Shown here piece after piece: positions 34,272-42,045 of a DNA stretch of 64,000 nt. The stretch spans positions 62,001-126,000 of the forward strand of contig NZ_JAASRY010000005.1 of the NCBI RefSeq assembly GCF_011761345.1, read 5' to 3'. The notes beneath the pieces were generated by a model. The model saw nothing but the letters and a program-made list of their open reading frames with translations, ran no database searches and had not been told where the DNA came from. The number at the start of each line of letters is the position of its first letter. The stretch's first letter is position 1. The stretch comes from Thalassobacillus devorans. GTDB lineage: Bacteria > Bacillota > Bacilli > Bacillales > Halobacillaceae. The translations under genes were made by a program, and so were the position numbers.

Positions 34272-35213
34272 TTATTCCAAACCTTCTTTAATAGTCTTTA
34301 TGTTTGATTCCATCATAGAAATATACGTATCGCCATTTTCACCGGGTTTGGCCAGAGAATCTGTAAACACTGTACCCCTGATCGGGACATTGGTTTCAGC
34401 AGCGACTGCCTCCATACTCCGCGGATCAATGCTGGTTTCTAAAAATAGACCGGTGATTTCTTTGTCGTTGATGATATCTACAATTCTTGTAATTTGATCG
34501 GGAGTTCCTTGGTTTTCCTGGTTGATCTCCCATATATATTCAGCCTGAAATCCATACGCGTCACTGAAATATTTGAATGCTCCCTCGCTTGTCACAAGTA
34601 CACGTTCTTCTTCAGGAATTTGGTTGAATTCTTCTACAGCACTGTCGTGGAGTTCTTTCAGTTTCGTAATATACTGTTCGGCATTTTCTTTATAGACTTC
34701 TTCGTTTTCAGGATCTACTTTAATGAGGCCATCTCTTGCATTTTCCGCATATTTAATCCCGTTACGAATGTCCAGCCATGCATGAGGATCTTCCTCACCC
34801 TGATTACCTTTCGATGTTAAGTACATCGGATCGACCCCTTTACTCATAAGGAAAACAGGAGCATGATCTCCATTTTTTCCGGTTGTTTCCATCAGGTTGT
34901 CAAACCATGAGTTTCCTGCTTCGAGGTTTAAGCCATTATAGAAAACAGCATCTGCATCCGTTGTTTTCTTAACATCCTCAGGAAGTGGGTCATATTCATG
35001 AGGGTTAGATCCAATCGGTGCAAGGCTGTGAATCTCCACTAAGTCCCCGCCTACATTTTTTACAATGTCGTATACGATCGAGTAGGTCGTAACCACTTGA
35101 ATCTTTCCATTATTATCCTCGGAATTCCCGGTGGCTTCCTCGCCACCGCAGGCAACCAACATCATAAGCGTTAAAATTGAGGCTGTTAAAAGTAAAATCC
35201 TTTTCTTGAACAT
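34272..35213 (-). CDS. mntA: Manganese/zinc ABC transporter substrate-binding lipoprotein
   Basis: Captures Mn2+ (or Zn2+) outside the cell. 313 residues, lipoprotein signal with LVACGG (Cys22), then a cluster A-I type binding protein. Metal-ligand candidates: His in SNPHEYDP, His in EEDPHAWLDI, Glu in TSEGAFKYF and Asp in FTDSLAK. No long His-rich loop, which favours Mn over Zn. Last gene of a three-gene minus-strand operon, after the permease; the three MntR-like boxes upstream of the operon support Mn. Confidence 0.9.
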   Translation of the reverse strand: MFKKRILLLTASILTLMMLVACGGEEATGNSEDNNGKIQVVTTYSIVYDIVKNVGGDLVEIHSLAPIGSNPHEYDPLPEDVKKTTDADAVFYNGLNLEAGNSWFDNLMETTGKNGDHAPVFLMSKGVDPMYLTSKGNQGEEDPHAWLDIRNGIKYAENARDGLIKVDPENEEVYKENAEQYITKLKELHDSAVEEFNQIPEEERVLVTSEGAFKYFSDAYGFQAEYIWEINQENQGTPDQITRIVDIINDKEITGLFLETSIDPRSMEAVAAETNVPIRGTVFTDSLAKPGENGDTYISMMESNIKTIKEGLE

Positions 35214-35244
35214 TTATTTTTCTCCTGTTTTCTTTTATTTCACA

Positions 35245-36102
35245 CTAAATAAGTGAGGCTCGCTTCTTTTTGACTCTTAACATCTTCCATAACAATCCAT
35301 GCTTTGGAGAGAATAGGAAAACGAGAACGAAGATGGCGGTTGCTGAAATGACAATTGTTGCTCCTGATGCCAGATTGTATGTGAAACTGAAGTACAGACC
35401 AGCAATAGAGGAGATGACTCCGATTCCAGACGCAAGAAAAATCATCATCCATAAACGATCCGTTAAGAGATAGGCAGCCGCTGCTGGCGTGATTAACATC
35501 GCTACCACCAGAACAATACCTACAGTTTGGAGAGAAGCAACTGTGACCATAGTCAGCAATGTCATAAGAAAGTAATGAATCAACCGGACTGGCAGGCCAT
35601 AGGCCGCTCCCATTGTTTCATCGAACGATGTAATCAGTAGTTCTTTATAAAAGAGATATACAGCTGCTAGCACGACAACCCCGATGGCAAGGGTGATCCA
35701 CATATCTGATGAGCGTACAGCAAGCACGTTCCCAAACAGAATATGGTATAAATCCGTACTACTCTTTAGCAAGGTTATGATGATTATTCCGGCTGCAAAG
35801 GCTGCTGTGAACATAATGCCGATTGAAGTATCATGTTTAATTCGACTGTTTTGACTGACAAATCCGATTGCGATGGCTGTAACCACACCACTGAAAACAG
35901 CCCCGAAGAAGAAATTGATGCCAAGCATATACGAAATTGCAACGCCTGGTAACACCGCATGAGAGATGGCATCGCCCATAAGCGCCATACCTCTGAGAAT
36001 AATAAAACAGCCAATAACACCACAGATAACTCCTACCATAATCGAAGTTAATAACGCTTTTTGTAAAAATCCGTATTGCATAATCGCTTCAATAAAAGCC
36101 AT
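35245..36102 (-). CDS. mntC: Manganese ABC transporter permease
   Basis: Membrane channel subunit, 285 residues with about 8-9 spans, ABC-3 family. Features: GVICGVIGCFIILRGMALMGDAISHAVLPGVAI in the second helix/loop and QTVGIVLVVAMLITPAAAAYLL later. It starts 3 bases after the ATPase stop. The C-terminal tail is basic (RVKKKRA). Symbols for the permease and ATPase subunits vary between species. Confidence 0.9.
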   Translation of the reverse strand: MAFIEAIMQYGFLQKALLTSIMVGVICGVIGCFIILRGMALMGDAISHAVLPGVAISYMLGINFFFGAVFSGVVTAIAIGFVSQNSRIKHDTSIGIMFTAAFAAGIIIITLLKSSTDLYHILFGNVLAVRSSDMWITLAIGVVVLAAVYLFYKELLITSFDETMGAAYGLPVRLIHYFLMTLLTMVTVASLQTVGIVLVVAMLITPAAAAYLLTDRLWMMIFLASGIGVISSIAGLYFSFTYNLASGATIVISATAIFVLVFLFSPKHGLLWKMLRVKKKRASLI

Positions 36103-36105
36103 CCC

Positions 36106-36846
36106 TTACACTCCCATCTCTTTCATAAAAGCAAACTGGCCTTTATATGCTTTTTCAATGATATCGGCTTGAATTACTTCGTTAACTTCGCCGAAGCTGA
36201 TCAACTCTTTGTTTAACAGGATGAGTTGGTTGAAATAATCGTTTGCCTTACTAAGGTCATGGTGCACGACAATGACCGTCTTTCCTTGCAGGCAAAGCTC
36301 TTTCAATATGGTTACAATCGTTTCTTCACTGGAAGCATCCACCCCGACAAAAGGTTCATCAAGGTAGAATAATTCGGCTTTTTGGGCTAAGGCGCGGGCA
36401 AGAAAGACACGCTGCTGCTGGCCGCCGGACAGCTCACCGATTTGTCTCTTGCTGAATTCTTCCATGCCGACCCGCTGAAGACACTCCAACGCCCATTCTT
36501 TTTCTTTTTTCTTAGGGCGCCTGAATAGTTGAAGGTTCGGGTAAGTGCCCAGAAGTACCGCATCGAGTACGGTAATCGGGAAATCCCAATCAATATCATT
36601 GCGTTGTGGCACATAGGCAATCTTTTTCCTTACTTCTTTTACGGTTTTCCCAAATACTTTGATATCACCTTTATCCTTTGGGATCAGGTTCAGCATCGCT
36701 TTTAAAAGCGTTGATTTCCCAGCACCGTTAGGGCCGATAATCCCAACCAGATTTCCTGGTTGTACGGATATGCTAACTCCTTTTATTGCTTCATTTCCAT
36801 AATAGGAAACATGCAAATCTTTGATAGAAATAGCCTCTTTCTCCAT
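36106..36846 (-). CDS. mntB: Manganese ABC transporter ATPase
   Basis: Energises Mn uptake. 246 residues with Walker A GPNGAGKSTLL, Q-loop VPQRNDIDWDFP, signature LSGGQQQRVFLARAL, Walker B LFYLDEPFVGVD and switch His in VVHHDL. ATG 36846 has an AGGAGGAG site upstream on the minus strand. First gene of the operon; expected to be repressed by MntR at the boxes at 36937-37049. Confidence 0.93.
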   Translation of the reverse strand: MEKEAISIKDLHVSYYGNEAIKGVSISVQPGNLVGIIGPNGAGKSTLLKAMLNLIPKDKGDIKVFGKTVKEVRKKIAYVPQRNDIDWDFPITVLDAVLLGTYPNLQLFRRPKKKEKEWALECLQRVGMEEFSKRQIGELSGGQQQRVFLARALAQKAELFYLDEPFVGVDASSEETIVTILKELCLQGKTVIVVHHDLSKANDYFNQLILLNKELISFGEVNEVIQADIIEKAYKGQFAFMKEMGV

Positions 36847-36936
36847 GGCTCCTCCTCCTTTTAGTGATTCATGTACTTTAATAAATCACCTGTAGAATTT
36901 TAGCGTTCAACCATAAAAGTTTAAATTAGGAATATA

Positions 36937-36952
36937 ATTTTCCTTAGTGCAA
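36937..36952 (-). promoter_or_regulatory. MntR-like operator 1
   Basis: The minus strand reads TTGCACTAAGGAAAAT, close to the MntR pattern TTTGCCTTAAGGAAAA. It sits next to a minus-strand TATATT -10 (36930-36935). Confidence 0.6.
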
Positions 36953-37010
36953 CTTTTTGGGTAAAAAAATATTTCTTTTAGTATATAGGCGTTCTAAATA
37001 AAGGTGACTG

Positions 37011-37029
37011 ATTTTTCCTTACACTTAAA
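37011..37029 (-). promoter_or_regulatory. MntR-like operator 2
   Basis: The minus strand reads TTTAAGTGTAAGGAAAAAT, keeping the right half-site (TAAGGAAAA). It is the weakest of the three. Confidence 0.4.
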
Positions 37030-37031
37030 AA

Positions 37032-37049
37032 GTTTCCTTAACGCAAAAT
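37032..37049 (-). promoter_or_regulatory. MntR-like operator 3
   Basis: The minus strand reads ATTTTGCGTTAAGGAAAC, the best match to the MntR consensus of the three boxes. Confidence 0.6.
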
Positions 37050-37082
37050 ATATACCTTTAATCACAATATGTCAACAGTAGG

Positions 37083-37176
37083 AGTAGGAAAAAATAAAAG
37101 GCATGAAATCGTACATAGAAACGATAACCTGCCTATCCGGTGACTGCACCGGAAACGAACCCTACTATAAGATTTT
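37083..37176. ncRNA. Unassigned structured element, possible small RNA
   Basis: Nested pairs: AGTAGG (37083-37088) with CCTACT (37161-37166); AGGCA (37099) with TGCCT (37130-37134); ATCGT with ACGAT inside that; and TCCGGT (37136) with ACCGGA (37148-37153). This is a closed three-way-type fold. On plus it is followed by ATTTTTTT. On minus the AGGCA hairpin is followed by TTTATTTTTT, with a possible promoter (TTAAAT, 16 bases, TATACT) at 37194-37221. No known riboswitch class was recognised. Confidence 0.4.
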
Positions 37177-37245
37177 TTTCATACGAAAATTGGTAGTATA
37201 AATTGTCCTAATAATAATTTAACGATGCTCATCTAGAACAGCTTA

Positions 37246-37261
37246 TTGTTAACGCTTACAT
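37246..37261 (+). promoter_or_regulatory. cre site upstream of the glycine riboswitch
   Basis: TTGTTAACGCTTACAT matches the cre consensus at all but one fixed position. It ends 7 bases before the purU -35. Confidence 0.6.
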
Positions 37262-37268
37262 GTTTTGC

Positions 37269-37297
37269 TTGACATTCTCTATCTCGCCAATTACTCT
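37269..37297 (+). promoter_or_regulatory. Sigma-A promoter of the riboswitch-purU transcript
   Basis: -35 TTGACA (37269-37274), 17-base spacer, -10 TACTCT (37292-37297). Transcription would begin ~30 bases before the first aptamer. Confidence 0.65.
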
Positions 37298-37335
37298 GAA
37301 AGTAATTAAAAATTTAAGATAGGCGGATGACCGTT

Positions 37336-37520
37336 GTGGGAGAGGCAGAAAAATGCTGCCGCCGAAGGAGCAAATTCCAAAAGATCCCTTGGAACCAATC
37401 TCTCAGGTACACAGAACCATAGCGGGACGCACCTCTGGAGAGCGCGTATAATTACGAGTACGCCACCAAAGGGGAAGACTTCACATGAATAGTGAGGTTA
37501 AACTCTCAGGTTAAAGGACA
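37336..37520 (+). promoter_or_regulatory. Tandem glycine riboswitch (two aptamers)
   Basis: Aptamer 1 (about 37336-37430) has GGGAGAG, GCCGCCGAAGGAGCAA and ATCTCTCAGGTACA then CCTCTGGAGAG. Aptamer 2 (about 37431-37520) has GCCACCAAAGGGGAAGA and AACTCTCAGGTTAAAGGAC. These are the conserved cores of the gcvT-type glycine riboswitch, in the usual tandem order. The downstream 3' edge overlaps the terminator at 37513, so glycine binding should change termination before purU. Confidence 0.93.
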
Positions 37521-37558
37521 GAGAAGGGTAGTAGCACTGCCTTTTTCTGTCCTTTTTT
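37513..37558 (+). terminator. Riboswitch-controlled terminator before purU
   Basis: AAAGGACAGA...CCTTTTTCTGTCC with a T6 run. Its left arm is shared with the end of aptamer 2, as expected for an expression platform where glycine opens the terminator. Confidence 0.8.
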
Positions 37559-37603
37559 GTATGCAGTAAAACAATTAAAAAAACATGGAACGGAGGAAGA
37601 ATA

Positions 37604-38467
37604 TTGTCTGCAAATAGTGATAGAGCAAGATTGTTAATTACTTGTCCTGAAAAACCGGGTATTATTTCAGCGGTGACAAGTGTACTGACGGATCATCACG
37701 CTAATATCGTAAAGTTTGATCAACACACCACGGACCCACAAGATGGCGTTTTCTTCATGCGGATTGAATTTGAATTGGATGATTATGAAGGTTCTTATGA
37801 AAAACTAACTGAGGACATACATGTAATAACGGAAGAGTATCCGATGGATTGGCATTTAAGCAGTAAGAAAAAACGAAAAAGAATGGCAATTTTCGTTTCA
37901 AAAATGGACCATTGCCTTATGGAGCTTATCTGGCGTTGGCGCTCAAACGAACTCCCGGTAGATATCCCGATGGTCATTAGTAATCATGCCGATTTAAAAG
38001 ATGAAGTCGAATCCCATGGCATCCCTTACCACCATATCCCGATAACAAAAGAAACAAAAGGACAGGCGGAACAACAAGCTTTGGAATTACTGGAAGGGAA
38101 AGTGGATTTTATTGTCCTGGCAAGATATATGCAGATTCTATCTCCTAATTTTGTTTCCCAATTTCCTGACCAGATCATTAACATCCATCATTCCTTTTTA
38201 CCGGCATTTGTGGGAGCCAATCCTTATGCAAGAGCATTTAACCGAGGGGTCAAATTAATTGGAGCGACTGCTCACTTTGTAACCAATGATCTTGATGAAG
38301 GACCGATAATTCATCAAGATGTAAAGCAAGTGGATCACCGCTATACGGTTGAGGACTTAAAAACTTCCGGGCGTCATGTAGAAAGAAGTGTTCTTGCCCA
38401 AGCTGTATCTTGGCAACTAGAAGATAGAATCACCGTCCATGGCAATAAAACAATCGTATTTACCTAA
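37604..38467 (+). CDS. purU: Formyltetrahydrofolate deformylase
   Basis: Hydrolyses 10-formyl-THF to THF and formate, balancing one-carbon units. 287 residues; TTG 37604 with CGGAGGAAG upstream. An N-terminal ACT domain (ARLLITCPEKPGIISAVTSVL) is followed by a formyltransferase-like domain with NIHHSFLPAF and LIGATAHFV, then LDEGPII carrying the catalytic Asn, His and Asp. Control by a glycine riboswitch fits: excess glycine enters the cleavage system and loads folate with one-carbon groups, and PurU frees THF. Confidence 0.95.
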   Translation: MSANSDRARLLITCPEKPGIISAVTSVLTDHHANIVKFDQHTTDPQDGVFFMRIEFELDDYEGSYEKLTEDIHVITEEYPMDWHLSSKKKRKRMAIFVSKMDHCLMELIWRWRSNELPVDIPMVISNHADLKDEVESHGIPYHHIPITKETKGQAEQQALELLEGKVDFIVLARYMQILSPNFVSQFPDQIINIHHSFLPAFVGANPYARAFNRGVKLIGATAHFVTNDLDEGPIIHQDVKQVDHRYTVEDLKTSGRHVERSVLAQAVSWQLEDRITVHGNKTIVFT

Positions 38468-38473
38468 ATAATA

Positions 38474-38523
38474 AGTGCCTGACCCTACGATACGCTATAA
38501 GTAGGGTCAGGCACTATTTTTTC
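38474..38523. repeat. GTGCCTGAC palindromic repeat, copy 3, also a terminator
   Basis: AGTGCCTGACCCTAC (38474-38488) pairs exactly with GTAGGGTCAGGCACT (38501-38515), followed by ATTTTTTCC. It lies between convergent purU and opuAC ends. Confidence 0.8.
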
Positions 38524-38562
38524 CTATTAAAGCTGTTAGGCTTATGTCTTACGTCTCTGTCT

Positions 38563-39462
38563 TTATTTTACCCATTCATCAATCAATTCCTGATTTTCCT
38601 CCACCCATTTTTCAGCCCCATCAATAGGCTCTTCGGCACTTTCTACATATTCAATCAGTTCGCCGATTTGCTGATCATCCATCTTCCAATTTTTAAACCA
38701 TTCGCTTATTTCTGGGTAATCTTTTTCAAACCCTTGTCTGGTAGCATGGTGAATTTTTTCTGTATCACCGAATGTGTTTTGTGGATCTTCGAGGAATTTC
38801 AGGTCGTACTTGGAGAATACCCAGTGCGGGCTCCAAAGTGGTGCCACGATAGGCTCCTCATTTTTTACTGCTTCTCCAATTTCAGCTATCATGGCAGATT
38901 CCGAACTTGGCAGCAGTTGAAGTTCAAGGTCATAGTCCTCAATTGCCTGTTCAACAATTTCCATTGTACCAGCGCCAGGATCAAAACCAACAATTTGGTT
39001 ATCGAACAATTCTTTATGGTCATTTAAGTCTTCTATGCTATCCACTTCTTCTAAATATTCCGGAACAACAAGTCCTACTTTTGCATTGTCATACCAGGTA
39101 GCATCTGAGAAATTAACCGTGTCCTGATATTTCTCTAAGTAATTAGCATCCTGAACTGGAAGCCATATTTCTAGGCTGGCATCCAGATCACCACTATCTA
39201 ACGCACTCATCGTAGCACCCATGTTCAAATTGTTTAATTTAACGTCATATCCTTTTTCTTCTAAAATCACTTTCCACATATTTGTTATGGCAATATTTTC
39301 AGCCCAGCTAATTTGACCAATGATTATTTCTTGATCACTTTCTTTTGATTCTGTCTCTGATTGGTCACTGCCTGATCCTCCACTAGTGTTTCCGCATGCT
39401 GTCAGTACAACAACCATTGTAATGGCGAAAATAAAGCTAAGACTTTTTTTCCAGTTGCTCAT
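38563..39462 (-). CDS. Glycine betaine ABC-type substrate-binding lipoprotein (OpuAC-like)
   Basis: Binds glycine betaine or proline betaine outside the cell. 299 residues with lipoprotein signal ending LTACGN (Cys23). Trp residues that could build the aromatic cage: ISWAEN, EIWLPV and LWSPHW. No permease or ATPase gene is adjacent, so it is an orphan binding protein next to the betaine synthesis genes. ATG 39462 with GGGAG upstream on the minus strand. Confidence 0.85.
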   Translation of the reverse strand: MSNWKKSLSFIFAITMVVVLTACGNTSGGSGSDQSETESKESDQEIIIGQISWAENIAITNMWKVILEEKGYDVKLNNLNMGATMSALDSGDLDASLEIWLPVQDANYLEKYQDTVNFSDATWYDNAKVGLVVPEYLEEVDSIEDLNDHKELFDNQIVGFDPGAGTMEIVEQAIEDYDLELQLLPSSESAMIAEIGEAVKNEEPIVAPLWSPHWVFSKYDLKFLEDPQNTFGDTEKIHHATRQGFEKDYPEISEWFKNWKMDDQQIGELIEYVESAEEPIDGAEKWVEENQELIDEWVK

Positions 39463-39589
39463 GTTGAAAAACTCCCTTTTTATTTTATATATTAATCCTT
39501 AATACATTCAAAAAGTTAAATGTATTAAGAATTTATTTAACGTAAATGCGTGAAGAAGCCAACTCTTTCAATAAAAAGAGTGGTACAAC

Positions 39590-39624
39590 CAGGTAGTCGA
39601 CGCTGTCTTTTCATAGACTACCTG
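39590..39624 (-). terminator. Hairpin after gbsR
   Basis: CAGGTAGTC (39590-39598) pairs with GACTACCTG (39616-39624). A second small hairpin ACTCTTT...AAAAGAGT is at about 39561-39581. Confidence 0.5.
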
Positions 39625-39640
39625 ATAATCGCTTCTCTGC

Positions 39641-40192
39641 TTAATCTTGTTGATCTTTCGGTAAGAATTCGAATATCTCACCACTTCTTATACTTTCTAC
39701 TAAGTCTTCCAGCCAATGATAGTAGGTTTTAGATTCTTCTAATTGATCATAGTATCCCTTTGCTTGCGCAACAATTTCTGGTGTGCTGCTGGAATCTTTT
39801 ATAACATCGATGAAATCTTCCTGCGCTTCTTCAATTGCATCCAAATTCATTTTTGCTTCGCGTTCCCACATCTGGCAATAGAAAGCCATAAACGAACGGA
39901 AGAAATTTTTTTCCGCTGCATACGTATGTTTCCTGGAACCCCGTGTAAATGTTTTTTTCACCATTTTTATTTCCTGGAGCCTGCGGACACTGGTGCTCAT
40001 GCTTGGTTTACTCATTCCCAGTTCCTCACGCATTTCATCAAGCGTCATCTGATCTTCAAAGTACATCGTTGCATATAAATTGGCTGCGGCTGGTGTTACC
40101 CCGTATAAATCCATTGTCTCAGCAATGGCGCCAATAACTTTATCTTTGGCTTCTTCTATTTTGATTCTTGATTTTTCCGTGGATTCACTCAT
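39641..40192 (-). CDS. gbsR: GbsR family choline-responsive repressor
   Basis: Represses choline import and oxidation genes when choline is absent. 183 residues, MarR-like winged helix: AIAETMDLYGVTPAAANLYATMYF then MTLDEMREELGMSKPSMSTSVRRLQEIKMV, with basic wing TFTRGSRKHTY. Helical C-terminal half. It diverges from gbsA, as in B. subtilis. Confidence 0.9.
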   Translation of the reverse strand: MSESTEKSRIKIEEAKDKVIGAIAETMDLYGVTPAAANLYATMYFEDQMTLDEMREELGMSKPSMSTSVRRLQEIKMVKKTFTRGSRKHTYAAEKNFFRSFMAFYCQMWEREAKMNLDAIEEAQEDFIDVIKDSSSTPEIVAQAKGYYDQLEESKTYYHWLEDLVESIRSGEIFEFLPKDQQD

Positions 40193-40477
40193 AAGGTCGC
40201 TCCTTCAGTTTAAAGTAAACCAAATTAAAAAATAATTAAATATTTTGTACAAACTTTATGTTAACGTCTTCAGATGAAATGTCAAATAGGAATTTTAATT
40301 TATTTTCAAGCAAATACCCGCTACATCACTCATCATAACCATTCCGGTTCCTGTTAATTCTTTTCGGAGTTTTTGTTTTGAAAGTATTTTTGACAACCTT
40401 TAAAAGGCGTGTTAGTGTTTTAAACGTTAAATAAATTCTTAATAAACTTAATTACTTCGAAAATGGAGTTGATAGAT

Positions 40478-41950
40478 TTGGATTTAAAACTACAACAATA
40501 CATTAATGGTAAATGGGTTAATGCGAACTCAGAGAATACGCGTAATATTATCAATCCATTTAACCAGGAAATCATAGCTGTTGTTCCGGAAGGCGACGAA
40601 TCCGATACGAAAGCAGCCATTGCTGCAGCAAGAGAAGCATTTGATAACGGAGAATGGGCTTCTACCCCAGCGACTGAGCGGGGAGCTGTCGTAAGGAAAA
40701 TTGCTGAACTGATTGAAAGAGATAAAGAGGAACTGGCTCATTTAGAATCATTGGATACTGGAAAAACAATGGAAGAAAGTCGCGGAGATATGGATGATAT
40801 CGCCGGAGTGTTTCGTTATTATGGAGAACTTGCAGATAAAAATGGCGGGGAACTGATCGATTCTCCGGTGCCCGACTCTATCAGTAAAGTGGTTCATGAA
40901 CCGGTTGGTGTTTGCGGGCAAATTACACCGTGGAATTACCCGTTACTTCAAGCGTCCTGGAAACTGGCTCCAGCCCTTGCGACTGGAAATACATTAATCA
41001 TGAAGCCAAGTGAAATCACACCACTTACTACAATAAAAGTATTTGAACTGATGGAAGAGGCTGGACTACCTGCGGGTGTTGCCAACCTGGTTCTAGGTGC
41101 AGGTGATACCGTCGGTGCAGAGCTGTCCCGTAACACGGATGTAGACCTTATTTCTTTTACAGGTGGCATTGTTACCGGGAAAAAAATCATGCAAGCGGCA
41201 AGTGTGAATGTGAAGAAGCTCGCACTGGAGCTTGGCGGGAAAAACCCGAACATCATCTTTGCTGATGCTGATTTTGAGACAGCAGTCGACCAGGCATTAA
41301 ATGGCGTATTCTTTCACGCTGGGCAAATCTGTTCTGCTGGTACAAGATTGATTGTAGAAGAGAGCATGCACGATGATTTCGTTAACGCCCTTGTGGAACG
41401 GGTGAAAAACTTCAAGCTGGGAAGCGGGTTTGATGAGGAAACTCAAATGGGGCCGCTTATTTCAGCGGAACACCTTGCGAAAGTCGAAAAGTATGTGGAA
41501 GCAGGTGTTGAAGAAGGGGCTACATTAGCAGTTGGTGGTAATCGCCCGGACGACCCTGAATTGGAAAAAGGATTTTTCTATTTACCTACGATTTTCACCG
41601 ACTGCACAACAGCCATGAGCATTGTACAAGAGGAAGCTTTTGGTCCAGTTATCACGGTTGAGAAATTCAAAAAAGAAGAAGAAGCCGTAAAGCTTGCCAA
41701 TGACTCGATCTACGGACTTGCTGGAGGCGTTTGGACAAACGATATTGCAAAAGCGGAACGATGTGCCGCGAAGATGCGTATGGGTACGGTCTGGATTAAT
41801 GAATTCAACCTTTACTTCCCACACGCACCATGGGGCGGTTATAAGCAGTCTGGTATTGGTCGCGAACTAGGCAGACTGGGCATAGAGGAATATACAGAAA
41901 CAAAACATATCTTCCAAAACCTGAAACCTGAACCGATGAACTGGTTCTAA
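40478..41950 (+). CDS. gbsA: Betaine-aldehyde dehydrogenase
   Basis: Oxidises glycine betaine aldehyde to glycine betaine with NAD+. 490 residues from TTG 40478, with TGGAG 9 bases upstream; ATG 40463 overlaps that site. Motifs: TPWNYPLLQASWK, FTGGIVTGKK, LELGGKNPN (Glu), Cys285 in GQICSAGTR. First gene of a choline-to-betaine operon, divergent from gbsR; the 285-base gap should hold the GbsR operator. Confidence 0.92.
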   Translation: MDLKLQQYINGKWVNANSENTRNIINPFNQEIIAVVPEGDESDTKAAIAAAREAFDNGEWASTPATERGAVVRKIAELIERDKEELAHLESLDTGKTMEESRGDMDDIAGVFRYYGELADKNGGELIDSPVPDSISKVVHEPVGVCGQITPWNYPLLQASWKLAPALATGNTLIMKPSEITPLTTIKVFELMEEAGLPAGVANLVLGAGDTVGAELSRNTDVDLISFTGGIVTGKKIMQAASVNVKKLALELGGKNPNIIFADADFETAVDQALNGVFFHAGQICSAGTRLIVEESMHDDFVNALVERVKNFKLGSGFDEETQMGPLISAEHLAKVEKYVEAGVEEGATLAVGGNRPDDPELEKGFFYLPTIFTDCTTAMSIVQEEAFGPVITVEKFKKEEEAVKLANDSIYGLAGGVWTNDIAKAERCAAKMRMGTVWINEFNLYFPHAPWGGYKQSGIGRELGRLGIEEYTETKHIFQNLKPEPMNWF

Positions 41951-42045
41951 GCTGACAATCTATTAAAAAATCCAGAAATAAATGAAGAAGGGTTTCTAAT
42001 GCCTGAAGCCCTTGTTTCAACTTCGACATCAAGGAGGAACAGAAG

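Noticed and set aside
37083-37176. Manganese (yybP-ykoY) riboswitch beside the Mn transporter
   Set aside because: The conserved GGGGAGTAG and paired loops of that class are not present; AGTAGG alone is not enough.
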